A DNA stretch of 27,395 nt from JAHWKS01 sp964458385 (GCA_964458385.1 CAYWIS010000063.1:1-27395), one strand, 5' to 3'; numbered from the stretch's first letter, positions 16,672-24,732 are shown. Program-made: numbers and translations. The notes: generated by a model from the sequence alone, not told the origin.

Positions 16672-16925
16672 TCTGGCGACGCTTTCTGGAGCGAGTTGAC
16701 CTGAAGAGAGCGGCGGTCGAAAGCACCGCCGCCGACCGGACGCGTCTCCCCACCGAGATCGCTTACAAGTTGAACATCGACTTCCCGCGACGGTTGAACA
16801 TCGACTTCCCGCGACGGTTGAACATCGACTTGCCTGCCGACGAAGTCGCCAGCCCGGCATTCCAAGCCTCGTATTTGAGCTTTAAACGCCGTGAGTCACC
16901 TAGCCGCCACATTCCAGACCAATAA
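16668..16925 (+). CDS. Small hypothetical ORF carrying a minisatellite (uncertain gene)
   Basis: An 85-codon frame whose GTG start overlaps the accA stop as GTGA, which would allow translational coupling. The middle encodes 2.6 copies of LNIDFPRR from a 24-bp tandem repeat; the flanks (WRRFLERVDLKRAAVES, YLSFKRRESPSRH) are basic and match no family I know. It has no signal peptide or membrane helix. The opposite strand is also open here, so the frame could be a chance result of the repeat's composition. I list it because of the overlap and position, with low confidence. Confidence 0.3.
   Translation: MIWRRFLERVDLKRAAVESTAADRTRLPTEIAYKLNIDFPRRLNIDFPRRLNIDLPADEVASPAFQASYLSFKRRESPSRHIPDQ
16770..16831 (+). 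repeat. 24-bp minisatellite, about 2.6 copies
   Basis: Units lie at 16770-16793 and 16794-16817, identical over 24 nt (beginning TTGAACATCGACTTCCC and ending GCGACGG). A partial third copy (TTGAACATCGACTT) covers 16818-16831. The unit length is a multiple of three, so all frames stay open. Confidence 0.9.
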
Positions 16926-17075
16926 CGAAGTTCAAAGGGCCCCAGAAAAGCACTCTCGAACGTCCGATAATCACTGTTATGTTCGGTTGGAGGTGGGTTT
17001 TTCCTAGGGTTTTTGCACGGGCTGGGCTTTCTACCCGCTGATAAATAACGCTGCCCGCGGCCGTATTCCGCCCTC

Positions 17076-17759
17076 TTACCGCGGCAATTGCGGCAAGCTC
17101 CCCTGCTCCGTGGCGGAGCGGAAGCGCTGGAAGGCGTCTTGGGCGGCTTCTTGAAGATCTTCGCCGTTGAACGGCAGTTGAACATGAGGCGGCGTGGGAA
17201 GTTGGGCGCCGTGATCGTGGTGAATGTGTCCGTAGACACGGTCCATGGGGCCAAGCCGATCGTCGAGCTTGTGCAGGTACGGCGAGAGCGCGTCGTGCAC
17301 TTCCTTGGGCATCACCGCGTGCGCTCGATCGAGCAGCACGGCGATGTAATAGCCCGAGTGTGAGTTGACCACCTTATCGCGGTTGGCGGGCCCCAAGAGC
17401 GACACGGCGAAGATCGTAATCACCACGCACAACAGCGCTCCTTTGGCCAGGCCCAAAAGCGCGCCAATCTGCCGGTCAAACTCTTTCAGCTTGAGTCGGT
17501 CGATGGCGCCCGAGATGAACCGGAACGCGAGCCACACCACCAGCGACGTACCCAGGAATAAGATCAACATCGCTACGCCGATGTTCCACGGCGGGTCGGC
17601 CTCAATGCGCTGCGCCACGACATCGCGGAACTGATGGGCGACCACATAGCTGGCCACAAGCGACGTAATTGACGCCACCTGCCACGCCAGCCCCTTCCAG
17701 GCGCCCCACGCCGTCGCGGCGACAAGGACGATTAACATGATCACGTCATAAACCTGCAT
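17076..17759 (-). CDS. CvpA family membrane protein with a His-containing C-terminal tail
   Basis: A 227-aa protein. The first ~150 residues match the CvpA/colicin V production family: QVYDVIMLIVLVAATAWGAWKG, a second helix around VASITSLVASYVVAH, a third in VAMLILFLGTSLVVWLAF and a fourth after RQIGALLGLAKGALLCVVI. A soluble tail of about 80 residues follows, with GHIHHDHG and a helical end (EDLQEAAQDAFQRF). CvpA proteins are linked to envelope homeostasis, but their biochemical role is not settled. Start ATG 17759, stop TAA 17076. No partner gene is apparent; the gene to its right is divergent across ~240 nt. Confidence 0.85.
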   Translation of the reverse strand: MQVYDVIMLIVLVAATAWGAWKGLAWQVASITSLVASYVVAHQFRDVVAQRIEADPPWNIGVAMLILFLGTSLVVWLAFRFISGAIDRLKLKEFDRQIGALLGLAKGALLCVVITIFAVSLLGPANRDKVVNSHSGYYIAVLLDRAHAVMPKEVHDALSPYLHKLDDRLGPMDRVYGHIHHDHGAQLPTPPHVQLPFNGEDLQEAAQDAFQRFRSATEQGSLPQLPR

Positions 17760-17998
17760 GGCGACTTCTCCGTCTGCGGGAACTTGAGCGGCGAAGTATA
17801 GCGAAGCTGCTCCCCGCAGCGAAGAGCAACCTGGAAGGCCAACGCCGACGCATCGGCCCTGGAACGAGAGAACGACAAGAGCAGCAAGATCCCCTGCACT
17901 TCCGGAAGTGCCCTTGGAGTTGGGGCGACAGTTCGGGTACAGTTGCTCGCCCTAGTATCGTTGGCTCGCGACCCTCAGCTCTTACATTCGGGTGGCTT
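17760..17998. other. Divergent intergenic region
   Basis: The 239-nt gap between the cvpA-like gene (-) and the YdjM-like gene (+) must include both promoters. Apart from a small GCTGC/GCAGC hairpin (17806-17820), nothing distinctive is seen. Confidence 0.45.
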
Positions 17999-18799
17999 AT
18001 GGCTGGCTTCAAGACTCACGTGACGGTCAGCACTGCGTTGGGCGTTGGGTACGGCGCTGTCGGACTTGGTCTGGATTACCCGCTAGAGACGTGCTTGCTG
18101 GCGGGCGGCCTGTGCGGTGTTGCGGGCATGCTTCCCGATCTGGATAGCAAGTCGGGCGTGCCGGTCCGAGAGATCATGGCCTTGGCGGCGGCCATTGTGC
18201 CCATGATGATGATCGACCGCTTCCAGCAGATGAACCTGGGGCCCGAGTCGATCGTGCTGGCGGGGTCGCTGATCTACATTGTGATTCGCTTTGGCGTCGG
18301 CGAGATTTTCAAGTTGTATACGGTTCATCGCGGCATGTGGCACAGTGTGCCCGCGGCGATCACGTGCGGCCTGTTGGCGATGTTCGTTTGCGCGTGCGAC
18401 GATTACCGCATGCGGGTGTTCAAGGCGTTGGCGGTGTTCCTGGGGTTTATGTCGCACCTGGTGGTCGATGAACTCTGGAGCATCGAACTGCGTCGCGGTC
18501 GGCTCCATTTCAAAAGCTCGTTTGGCACCGCCATCAAGTTTTGGGGCAAGAGCCTGTGGGGCAACATTTCGACCTACGCCAAGTTGATTGTGATGGTCGC
18601 GGTTACGGTGGGCGATCCGATCTTGATGGAGCGGCTGGGCGTGGAGCCGCATGACCACGGCGTTCCCAACACGGCGTACGAGTGGTGGGAGCACTTGTTT
18701 CACCACGATCACCACCACGATTCGGGAGAACCTGTACGACAAGCTAACGCCGCGCCGTTAGAGAGTACGCCGACTTCGCCCGGCGCTGAAACGTGGTAG
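17999..18799 (+). CDS. YdjM/DUF457-type membrane-bound metal-dependent hydrolase
   Basis: A 266-aa protein of the LexA-regulated YdjM (DUF457) type. Signature residues are visible: MAGFKTHVTVSTALGVGYG at the N-terminus, the acidic MLPDLDSKSG, the histidines of HRGMWHSVPAA and the SHLVVDELWS motif. Membrane helices lie near residues 30-45, 60-75, 84-100, 115-130 and 195-205. The C-terminus is rich in His and acidic residues (HHDHHHD), a possible metal-binding tail. The hydrolase label comes from family annotation; the substrate is unknown. No LexA box was recognised upstream, so SOS control is not supported here. It converges with dtd across 46 nt. Confidence 0.83.
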   Translation: MAGFKTHVTVSTALGVGYGAVGLGLDYPLETCLLAGGLCGVAGMLPDLDSKSGVPVREIMALAAAIVPMMMIDRFQQMNLGPESIVLAGSLIYIVIRFGVGEIFKLYTVHRGMWHSVPAAITCGLLAMFVCACDDYRMRVFKALAVFLGFMSHLVVDELWSIELRRGRLHFKSSFGTAIKFWGKSLWGNISTYAKLIVMVAVTVGDPILMERLGVEPHDHGVPNTAYEWWEHLFHHDHHHDSGEPVRQANAAPLESTPTSPGAETW

Positions 18800-18845
18800 C
18801 GCCGGCGATTTTCTGGCGAGCCCAAAAGGCAAGGGCAGGGGATTG

Positions 18846-19295
18846 TTAAAACAGTTTCCGGCTATCAAGAAGGATCGTAACCGGCCCGTCGTTCACCAGC
18901 TCCACATCCATGTGCGCTTGGAAACGTCCGGTGGCGACCGTCGCTCCAAGTTCGGCCGCGGCGGCTACAAAGACTTCGTACAGTCGGTTGGCTTCCTCGG
19001 GCGGCGCCGCGTCGATGAAGCTGGGGCGACGACCTTTGCGCACGTCGCCCAAAAGCGTGAACTGACTCACCACGAGTAGTCCCCCGCCCTGCTCGATCAG
19101 CGAGCGGTTCATTCTCCCCTGGTCGTCCTCAAAGATGCGCAGCCCGACCGTCTTCTCGGCTAGATAGCGGGCGTCTTTTTCGGTGTCGCCTTGCGCTACG
19201 CCTAAGAGCACCAAGAGGCCCTGCCCAATCTGGCCCACGATTTGACCTTCGACGGTGACGCTCGCGCGGCTGACGCGCTGAATACAAGCTCGCAT
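18846..19295 (-). CDS. dtd: D-aminoacyl-tRNA deacylase
   Basis: A 149-aa protein of typical Dtd length. It removes D-amino acids (and glycine from mischarged tRNA-Ala) from tRNAs as a homodimer. The signatures are the N-terminal MRACIQRVSRASVTV, the SQFTL motif (77-81), the KGRRPSF segment and NDGPVT (135-140), which forms the cross-subunit Gly-cisPro site. The ATG is at 19295 and TAA at 18846. The next minus-strand gene upstream ends only 24 nt before, so the two may form an operon. The polarity of the KOPS-like octamers switches within or beside this gene. Confidence 0.95.
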   Translation of the reverse strand: MRACIQRVSRASVTVEGQIVGQIGQGLLVLLGVAQGDTEKDARYLAEKTVGLRIFEDDQGRMNRSLIEQGGGLLVVSQFTLLGDVRKGRRPSFIDAAPPEEANRLYEVFVAAAAELGATVATGRFQAHMDVELVNDGPVTILLDSRKLF

Positions 19296-19319
19296 AGCGA
19301 AGAATGATTTCCGTGTACG

Positions 19320-19979
19320 TTACTCGATGGCCAGGCCGTGTTGCTGGCGAATTCGCTGCACTTCGGCGACGATCTCTTGAATGATCTGGTAGTTGGCGGC
19401 GAGGTTGCGGGCCTGCACCAGAAACGACCCTCCAATTAGCAAGGCTCCCGCCAGAGCCGCCGCCAGGTGCGGCGTCACCCAGACCGACGAGTCTTCTACG
19501 CCTGCGCTTGGGTCCGCTGCGGCCCCTAGCGCCACAATGCCCAAGATCACCAAGATGGCTCCCAGCGCGCAAGGAAAGGTTCGTCGCTTGAGGGAGGTGC
19601 TGCGGCGAACATAGTCCATGTCCAGATGGTAGGTTTCGGCCACCTCGCGGCACCAGCGTGTGGTGCCAATGAAATAGGTGATCGTAATGCTGTTGACCAG
19701 CACATTCACCAGCGCCGCCGCAATGCCGACCCAGATGTGCAATTGAGCGCGGCGCACCGTCGGCCGCACTTCGTCGGCGAGGGCGCGTAGTTGTTGCCGG
19801 GCAGCCTCGGCTTGAGCCGCTGATCCGCCCGCCGCCTTCGCAACAAGGGCGGCTTCGCGCTGCGCTGCAACGAGCTGCTTGGCGGCGCCGTTGTAGTCGC
19901 CTGTCGCTAATCCCAGCATCAGGTTGAGCAGTAGCAAGGAGAAAGCCAGCAAAGCCAGACTGGAAAAGATACGGGTCAC
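19320..19979 (-). CDS. Hypothetical multi-helix membrane protein
   Basis: A 219-aa protein with four predicted membrane segments: about residues 5-26 (SSLALLAFSLLLLNLMLGLA), 80-105 (LHIWVGIAAALVNVLVNSITI), 135-155 (CALGAILVILGIVALGAA) and 168-190 (PHLAAALAGALLIGGSFLV). The first and second helices are separated by an Ala/Gln-rich helical stretch (AAKQLVAAQREAALVAKAAG) that is probably a coiled coil. The segment GTTRWCREVAETYHLD lies between helices 2 and 3. I recognise no family or catalytic motif. Start ATG 19979, stop TAA 19320; it ends 24 nt before dtd and may be co-transcribed with it. Confidence 0.65.
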   Translation of the reverse strand: MTRIFSSLALLAFSLLLLNLMLGLATGDYNGAAKQLVAAQREAALVAKAAGGSAAQAEAARQQLRALADEVRPTVRRAQLHIWVGIAAALVNVLVNSITITYFIGTTRWCREVAETYHLDMDYVRRSTSLKRRTFPCALGAILVILGIVALGAAADPSAGVEDSSVWVTPHLAAALAGALLIGGSFLVQARNLAANYQIIQEIVAEVQRIRQQHGLAIE

Positions 19980-20111
19980 GGATAGGACCAGGCGTAAGGG
20001 CGAAAACGAGGATCGCTTATCGCCACAGGCGGGAAAGCATGGGCATGAGCGCTCACAGGACGAGCGGCATTCCCACGAGGAGCCCTAAGAACGAGCACAT
20101 CTGGGAATTAT

Positions 20112-20143
20112 TGCGTATTTTACGCACCTCCCCCCTGCCCTGC
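20112..20143. repeat. 15-bp palindrome abutting a KOPS-like word upstream of pdxA
   Basis: TGCGTA (20112-20117), TTT, TACGCA (20121-20126) form a short perfect inverted repeat. It runs directly into CCTCCCCCCTGCCCTGC (20127-20143), a minus-oriented KOPS-like word with CCCTGCCC at 20133-20140. The site lies in the divergent gap 19980-20187. It could be an operator for pdxA; a dif site is a weaker possibility. Confidence 0.6.
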
Positions 20144-20187
20144 TATCGGGCCTGTTGGCTTTTCCGGTAGACGCCTACAATTCGGGC

Positions 20188-21243
20188 ATGGAGCCAGAGA
20201 AACCCTTATTGGCGATCACGCTTGGCGATCCGGCCGGCGTGGGGCCGGAAATCATCGCCGCGGCATGGCAGTCGCCCCAGCTGCATCGATTGGCCCGCGT
20301 GTGTGTGCTGGGGCATCCCGCGATCCTGCGGCGGGCAGTCGCCCTACGGGGCGGCGCGGCAGAGGTGGTGGAGATCGACGTTCCCGAAGCCGCTGAACCC
20401 GCGCCCGATCGCATCCCCTGTCTGACATGTATTGCGGACGAGGCGGTTCACACTCCGCCAGCGCAAGTCGACGCCCGAGGCGGACAGGCGGCGTACGACG
20501 CACTAGTGACGGCGGCGCAATTCGCCTTGGCCGGGCGGATTGATGGCTTGGTAACGGCGCCGTTGCACAAGGCCGCTTTGTGGGAGGCGGGCCATCATTA
20601 CCCAGGGCATACCGAACTGCTGGCGGAACTTTGCGGCGTGTCGGAAGTGGCCATGATGCTTTACCTGGCGCGCGGCGAGCGGATCGTTGGCCGCGGCGGA
20701 TTGGGAGTCGCGCACGTAACACTCCACATGGCGCTGCGTGACGTGTTTGCGCACCTGACGCCCGCGAATATCTTCTCACGCATCCGCTTGGCCGATCAGG
20801 TGATGCGGGCCATGCTCGCCGATGAACCGGACGCCACTCCCAAAATTGGTGTGTGCGCCCTCAATCCCCATGCGGGCGAACAGGGGCTCTTCGGCGACGA
20901 AGAACAGCGGATCATTGCTCCGGTGGTCGAGCAAGCGCGGCAAGCAGGCTACCGCGCCGAAGGCCCCTTCCCTGCCGACACGCTTTTGGCTCGGGCCGCC
21001 CAAGGCGAGTTCGATGCCGTGGTGGCTATGTATCACGACCAAGGGCACATCGCCCTCAAGCTGCTGGAGATGCATCGGGCGGTGAACATCACCTTGGGGT
21101 TGCCCATTGTGCGCACCAGTGTGGCCCACGGCACCGCGTTTGATCTGGCCTGGCAAGGCCGCGCCGAGTGGAGCGGGCTGATTGAAGCGTTACGCGTTGC
21201 GGCGAGGTTGGCTGGGCTGCGGGCCGATCGGGCGCAGGGGTAA
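20188..21243 (+). CDS. pdxA: 4-hydroxythreonine-4-phosphate dehydrogenase (PdxA family)
   Basis: A 351-aa enzyme. PdxA oxidises 4-phosphohydroxy-L-threonine in the DXP-dependent pyridoxal phosphate pathway. ITLGDPAGVGPEI (residues 10-22) and GHTE (H141) are present. The metal ligands correspond to E. coli H166, H211 and H266: H180 (TLHMALRDV), H228 (NPHAGE) and H283 (MYHDQGH); the last two keep the 55-residue spacing. The C-terminus has VNITLGLP and VRTSVAHGTAFD. ATG 20188 gives MEPEKPLLAITLGDP; the ATG at 20155 would add 11 residues. PdxA2-type 4-phospho-D-threonate/erythronate dehydrogenases look alike, and no pdxJ lies nearby, so the exact substrate is not certain. Confidence 0.9.
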   Translation: MEPEKPLLAITLGDPAGVGPEIIAAAWQSPQLHRLARVCVLGHPAILRRAVALRGGAAEVVEIDVPEAAEPAPDRIPCLTCIADEAVHTPPAQVDARGGQAAYDALVTAAQFALAGRIDGLVTAPLHKAALWEAGHHYPGHTELLAELCGVSEVAMMLYLARGERIVGRGGLGVAHVTLHMALRDVFAHLTPANIFSRIRLADQVMRAMLADEPDATPKIGVCALNPHAGEQGLFGDEEQRIIAPVVEQARQAGYRAEGPFPADTLLARAAQGEFDAVVAMYHDQGHIALKLLEMHRAVNITLGLPIVRTSVAHGTAFDLAWQGRAEWSGLIEALRVAARLAGLRADRAQG

Positions 21244-21283
21244 CGTGGTGTGCTGGTAATTAACGGAAGCGGCCACGGGTTAG

Positions 21284-21381
21284 ATCCAAAGAGTTGTTGT
21301 TGGTCTTTGGATAGTTCTAAGGAGTTGTTAGCCTTCTAGCGTGTACGGAGTTGTTGGCGGCCTCCTGGGTTGTTGGCCGCC
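21284..21381 (+). promoter_or_regulatory. Structured leader upstream of the histidine phosphatase gene
   Basis: Two stems lie in the 167-nt gap. ATCCAAAGA (21284-21292) pairs with TCTTTGGAT (21304-21312) over an 11-nt loop, and GGCGGCC (21356-21362) pairs with GGCCGCC (21375-21381) over a 12-nt loop. GAGTTGTT recurs at 21291, 21322 and 21348. The second stem ends 29 nt before the start codon. It could be a termination or regulatory leader; no known riboswitch class is recognised. Confidence 0.5.
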
Positions 21382-21410
21382 GTTGGTGATTCTGTTATTG
21401 GCAATTCACA

Positions 21411-22082
21411 ATGCCCCCCCTCCCCTGCCCCGACGATGTTTGCCTGCTGTATCTGGTGCGGCATGGCGCGACGAAGAACAACCTGGCGAATCCTCCCGTG
21501 CTGCAAGGACGGGGCGTGAACTTGGGACTCTCGGTTGATGGGATCAAGCAAGCCCAAAAGACGGCCGAGTTCCTCCGCAACCGGCCGCTGGCGGCGGCGT
21601 ATAGCATCAACTTATTACGGGCGATTGAGACGGCGGAGATCATCGCCGCTCCGCACGAGGTGGAAGTCACCCAACTGGAGGCGATTACCGAAGTCGACGT
21701 AGGCAAGTGGGAAGGCCGCAGTTGGACGGAAATCGCCGTAACCGACGCCGAAGCCTACCGCCTGTTCATGGCCGATCCTGGCGTACATGGCTATTTAGGG
21801 GGCGAGACGATGAAGCAAGTTGAAGAACGCGTCACGCCCGCCCTGCGCGAGTTAATGGAGCGGCATATGGGCCAGCGAATCTTAGTGGTGGCCCATAACG
21901 TCGTGAACCGCGCATTCCTGGCGTCGCTCTTGCACCTGCCCTTATCCAAGGCCCGCGGTATTCGCCAGGACAATTGTGGTGTGAACGTGATCCGTTACCG
22001 CAAGGGCGAGATGGAACTCGTTACGCTCAACGCCGTGTTTCACCTGAGCGATTGGAAGAAAGACGCGGCGATTCGAGAATAA
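21411..22082 (+). CDS. Histidine phosphatase family protein (phosphoglycerate mutase-like)
   Basis: A 223-aa member of the RHG superfamily. The phosphate-accepting His is H18 in YLVRHGATKNN. LLRAIETAEII carries the second conserved Arg, EVDVGKWEG the acid residue and VVAHNVVNRAF the second catalytic His (H162). The family covers phosphoglycerate mutases, alpha-ribazole phosphatase and general phosphatases; the sequence does not decide between them. The start ATG 21411 abuts a KOPS-like double octamer (21414-21431) that encodes the unusual N-terminus PPLPCPDD, and no clear ribosome site precedes it. The stop is followed by a hairpin shared with the convergent gene. Confidence 0.87.
   Translation: MPPLPCPDDVCLLYLVRHGATKNNLANPPVLQGRGVNLGLSVDGIKQAQKTAEFLRNRPLAAAYSINLLRAIETAEIIAAPHEVEVTQLEAITEVDVGKWEGRSWTEIAVTDAEAYRLFMADPGVHGYLGGETMKQVEERVTPALRELMERHMGQRILVVAHNVVNRAFLASLLHLPLSKARGIRQDNCGVNVIRYRKGEMELVTLNAVFHLSDWKKDAAIRE
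21414..21431 (-). repeat. KOPS-like double octamer at the start of the histidine phosphatase gene
   Basis: CCCCCCCTCCCCTGCCCC on the + strand; CCCTNCCC octamers at 21418-21425 and 21423-21430, so the G-rich strand is minus. It forms codons 2-7 of the gene. Confidence 0.8.
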
Positions 22083-22101
22083 CCGGGCGCAACGGGGCAA
22101 C

Positions 22102-22138
22102 CCCAAGGTCGCCCCCTTTCCACCATGGGCGCCTTGGG
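22102..22138. terminator. Probable bidirectional terminator hairpin
   Basis: CCCAAGG (22102-22108), a bulged T, then CGCCC (22110-22114) pair with GGGCG (22127-22131) and CCTTGGG (22132-22138): 12 bp around a 12-nt loop. It sits between two convergent stops and touches the stop codon of the minus-strand gene. No T-tract is present. Confidence 0.6.
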
Positions 22139-23068
22139 TTACTCGGGGCGTTCGGCCACTCGCGGCTCAAGCAGGCCGAACTTGCGCAAGTAGAGGTCGG
22201 TGTGGTCAGCCACTTCCTGCGTTCCTGGCTTGTATTGGAACTGCAACGGGTCAAGCTGAGCGCTGAAGTTAACGTCGTACAACTCCATGGTGAGGATCGG
22301 CTCCCAGACGCTCCCCTGCCCTGCTTCGACCTTGGCGTCTCCTTCCACCTTACGGCTACGGCGGAACTCAATCTGATACGGAAACAGGTCGTTCATGCCC
22401 AACACGACTTGCACCCGTTCGGGAACCTCGGGGGGGAGCTGATGAGTATCGATCGGTTGGCCGGCCAGAATCGCCTCTTTGTGTTGCGGCAGGAATTTCG
22501 CCAACTCTGTGGGCTTCCAGACGCCTTCCAGCACCCAGACTGCCATCTGGTTAAACTGCGCCGGCTGCGCGGCGCCAAAGCGGAAACTTTCTTCCAGCCC
22601 CGAGAGAAGCGCGGGGAGCCCGCCTAACACCATCCAGTCGGCGGGCAGGTCCAACGGACGTGTTTCCCGAGCGGCCGCCAACTCGCGACGCACACGCTGC
22701 AGGTCGACGTAGCTTAACATCTTGGTGTCGAGCACTTGGCGACGCGTCCACAACTCGGCCCCGTTACTCACCTGCTGGAGCGTGGATACCTGGCCGGCCA
22801 GTTGCAGCTTTAATTCCAACCGCAGCATCTTCTCGGGCGCGTCGCCCATCTGCAGATAGTTGCCCGACCCCACCAACTCCTCACCAAACAATCGTACCCG
22901 CTGCCGGATTTTGGCCGAGAGCGTCGGTTGCCGATATAAGCGTTGCACCCCTTGCGCCAATAAATCCTGACCAGCGGGAAGCGCGGTTGGGGCGGTTTGG
23001 GAAAACCCGGACGAAGCGGCGACTGTGGCCACCAGCGCCGCAATCAGGCTGGGCAAAGTGTGCTTCAT
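22139..23068 (-). CDS. Hypothetical secreted/periplasmic protein
   Basis: A 309-aa exported protein. The N-terminus MKHTLPSLIAALVATVAASS is a signal peptide with cleavage likely near GFSQ. The mature part looks like extended beta structure with long strands (SAKIRQRVRLFGEELVGSG, KMLRLELKLQLAGQVSTL, VWEPILTMELYDVNFSAQL), which recalls LolA/LppX-like lipid-binding half-barrels. I cannot confirm that family from sequence alone. A minus-oriented octamer at 22314-22321 encodes EAGQGS. The gene is convergent with the histidine phosphatase and divergent from the lipoprotein gene at 23339. Confidence 0.65.
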   Translation of the reverse strand: MKHTLPSLIAALVATVAASSGFSQTAPTALPAGQDLLAQGVQRLYRQPTLSAKIRQRVRLFGEELVGSGNYLQMGDAPEKMLRLELKLQLAGQVSTLQQVSNGAELWTRRQVLDTKMLSYVDLQRVRRELAAARETRPLDLPADWMVLGGLPALLSGLEESFRFGAAQPAQFNQMAVWVLEGVWKPTELAKFLPQHKEAILAGQPIDTHQLPPEVPERVQVVLGMNDLFPYQIEFRRSRKVEGDAKVEAGQGSVWEPILTMELYDVNFSAQLDPLQFQYKPGTQEVADHTDLYLRKFGLLEPRVAERPE

Positions 23069-23338
23069 GGTGTGGTTATGCGGGTTTTGTCAAAGAAACT
23101 TGTCGTATTGGGCCGAGAATGGTTCTACGGACGCGCATTCTCCGCTTTGCGCCACGCGCCCAAGATGGGCGCTTGTGTGCACAAGTCGGGGGAGCCGGGG
23201 CGGCGATTGTAAAGCCCGCGCCCGATGAGGTCTATGCCAACTTGAGTCCTTGACGCCCACGATCATCGACGAACAAAGGGCAATCCCGCTTTGCCGCCTG
23301 GCGAATCACGGCGGAGGCCTTGAGTACGGGGGGATTTT
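23069..23338. other. Divergent intergenic region
   Basis: This ~270-nt gap between the secreted protein (-) and the lipoprotein (+) must hold both promoters. No repeat, hairpin of note or KOPS-like octamer is seen. Confidence 0.45.
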
Positions 23339-24676
23339 ATGACTGTAAGGAGTTCGCTGATGTTAGTGCTGCTCGCCGCGCTGGCGAGCGGCGGATGCGG
23401 AACACCGCTTAAACAACACAACCTGCCCCCCGCGCAGCAACTGATGGAGCCGGGGCCGGGGGTAGGGGGGCCCGGTCCTGGCGTGTTGCCGCCCGTCGGA
23501 CCGCCGATGTTGGCCGGTCCGGTGTTTGGGGCGCCGGGGCCGACGGCGCAAATCTGGTTCGCCTCGCCCGACGGTGCGCAGGTGCGGTGGGATGTGGGGA
23601 TGAGCAGCTTCGCTTCGACCCCGCTGGTCATGCCCGGCCGTCAAAACTTCCCCATGGGAGGTATCTACCGGCTGAAGCTCACCAACATCGAGGGCCGGCC
23701 GGGGGTCGAGCTGTATCCAACATTGGAGATCAGCCCTGCTACGCCGCGCACCATCGCTTACCTGGAGCACAACGCGATCCCGATCCAGTTTACCGACGAG
23801 GACTTCGCACAAGTGCTTGCCGGCAACATGGTGACCAAGGTGATCTACTTGCCCGATCCCGAGTTCCAGGAACTGGTGGCGGGTGTAGAGACGCTGGTGA
23901 GCACGCGATTGGATCCTGGATTGGACCCGATTGTTGAAGCCGACCGCCGCGGCGCCATTCTGGCGATCGTGCGGATGGGTAACAAGGATCTGGAAACGCC
24001 GTCGCTCAACTCGGGCTTTGGGCCGATGCTGGGCGTGCCGGGCGCTCCGCTGCCTCTGGGATATCCGGTTGGTCCGGCGCCGTTGGGGGCCCCTGCCCCG
24101 TCGCCCGATGCTCCGGCTCCGTTGACTCCGGGCGTTCCTGCGGCGCCGTTGACGCCTGCCGCTCCTGATGGTTCGCCCGAGGCGCCGCCGACCGCGTCGG
24201 CCGATCCGAACATTTCGCCTGCGGCCCTGAACGCGGCTGCGGGTGCGACGCCGCAAGGCGTTCCGGTGCAGCCCGTCAGCGGTCCCTACGGCGCGGCGCC
24301 GGTGTACCCTACGTATCCGCATTATGGTGGATATGGCGGTCCGGTCCCCTATGCACCGGCTGGCGCGCCGCCGCCGTATGTGGTGGGCGTGACGGCGCCG
24401 ACCTATGGTTACCCGATTACCGGGACGCCGATCGGTCTGCCTGGCCCGCCTCATATTCCCTTGGGAGCCCCGGCGGGATTGCAACAGCACGTGATGCGCA
24501 ACTGGACGCACCATCATCTGCCCGATCCGACGCACCGCATGGCGATCCACGTGAAGCAACGTCCGGGATTCAGCTATCCGCAGCCGGCGAGCCGAGCGTT
24601 CATTCGCACCGAAATGATCCATCCGGCGCCCAGCTATCATCAGCCGCCGGGGAACCAGTTTAAGCTGGTCCACTAA
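23339..24676 (+). CDS. Pro/Ala/Gly-rich lipoprotein with an N-terminal domain shared with the next gene
   Basis: A 445-aa predicted lipoprotein: MTVRSSLMLVLLAALASGGC is a type II signal with Cys20. A Pro/Gly-rich spacer leads to a folded domain (about residues 68-225) with IYRLKLTNIEGRPGVELYP, LEISPATPRTIAYLEHNAIP, FAQVLAGNMVTKVIYLPDP and ADRRGAILAIVRMGN. The same layout recurs in the 264-aa product downstream. The C-terminal half is low complexity (PAPLGAPAPSPDAPAP; HYGGYGG; GYPITGTPIGLPGPP) and ends in a His/Pro-rich basic part. It probably lies in the outer part of the envelope; function is unknown. The long antisense frame over this gene is Arg-rich and is a shadow. Confidence 0.75.
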   Translation: MTVRSSLMLVLLAALASGGCGTPLKQHNLPPAQQLMEPGPGVGGPGPGVLPPVGPPMLAGPVFGAPGPTAQIWFASPDGAQVRWDVGMSSFASTPLVMPGRQNFPMGGIYRLKLTNIEGRPGVELYPTLEISPATPRTIAYLEHNAIPIQFTDEDFAQVLAGNMVTKVIYLPDPEFQELVAGVETLVSTRLDPGLDPIVEADRRGAILAIVRMGNKDLETPSLNSGFGPMLGVPGAPLPLGYPVGPAPLGAPAPSPDAPAPLTPGVPAAPLTPAAPDGSPEAPPTASADPNISPAALNAAAGATPQGVPVQPVSGPYGAAPVYPTYPHYGGYGGPVPYAPAGAPPPYVVGVTAPTYGYPITGTPIGLPGPPHIPLGAPAGLQQHVMRNWTHHHLPDPTHRMAIHVKQRPGFSYPQPASRAFIRTEMIHPAPSYHQPPGNQFKLVH

Positions 24677-24732
24677 GACGCGAGCAACAAACTTGGCCGC
24701 TCTCCACCGGGGAGCGTGCCCGACCCAGAAAC

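Noticed and set aside
16770..16831. Short CRISPR array
   Set aside because: The units are contiguous with no spacers, and no cas gene is nearby.
18841..18855. TGTTAAA next to the 18833 octamer as the XerD arm of a dif site
   Set aside because: Only one arm partly matches the usual TTATGTTAAAT; the adjacent bases are G-rich and there is no XerC arm.
20101..20130. dif-like reading of GGTGCGTAAAATACGCAATAAT (minus strand)
   Set aside because: The left arm resembles E. coli dif, but the right arm matches at only about 4 of 11 positions. The palindrome alone explains the similarity.
10846..23467. Minus octamer at 10846 and plus octamer at 23460 as evidence against polarity
   Set aside because: They are real exceptions and are counted, but both are variants (GGGGAGGG, GGGTAGGG) without the GGGCAGGG core of the main word.
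23363..24673. 436-codon antisense frame over the lipoprotein gene
   Set aside because: Arg/His-rich translation typical of the complement of GC-rich Pro/Ala codons; no motif, and the opposite strand has a signal peptide and homology to the next gene.
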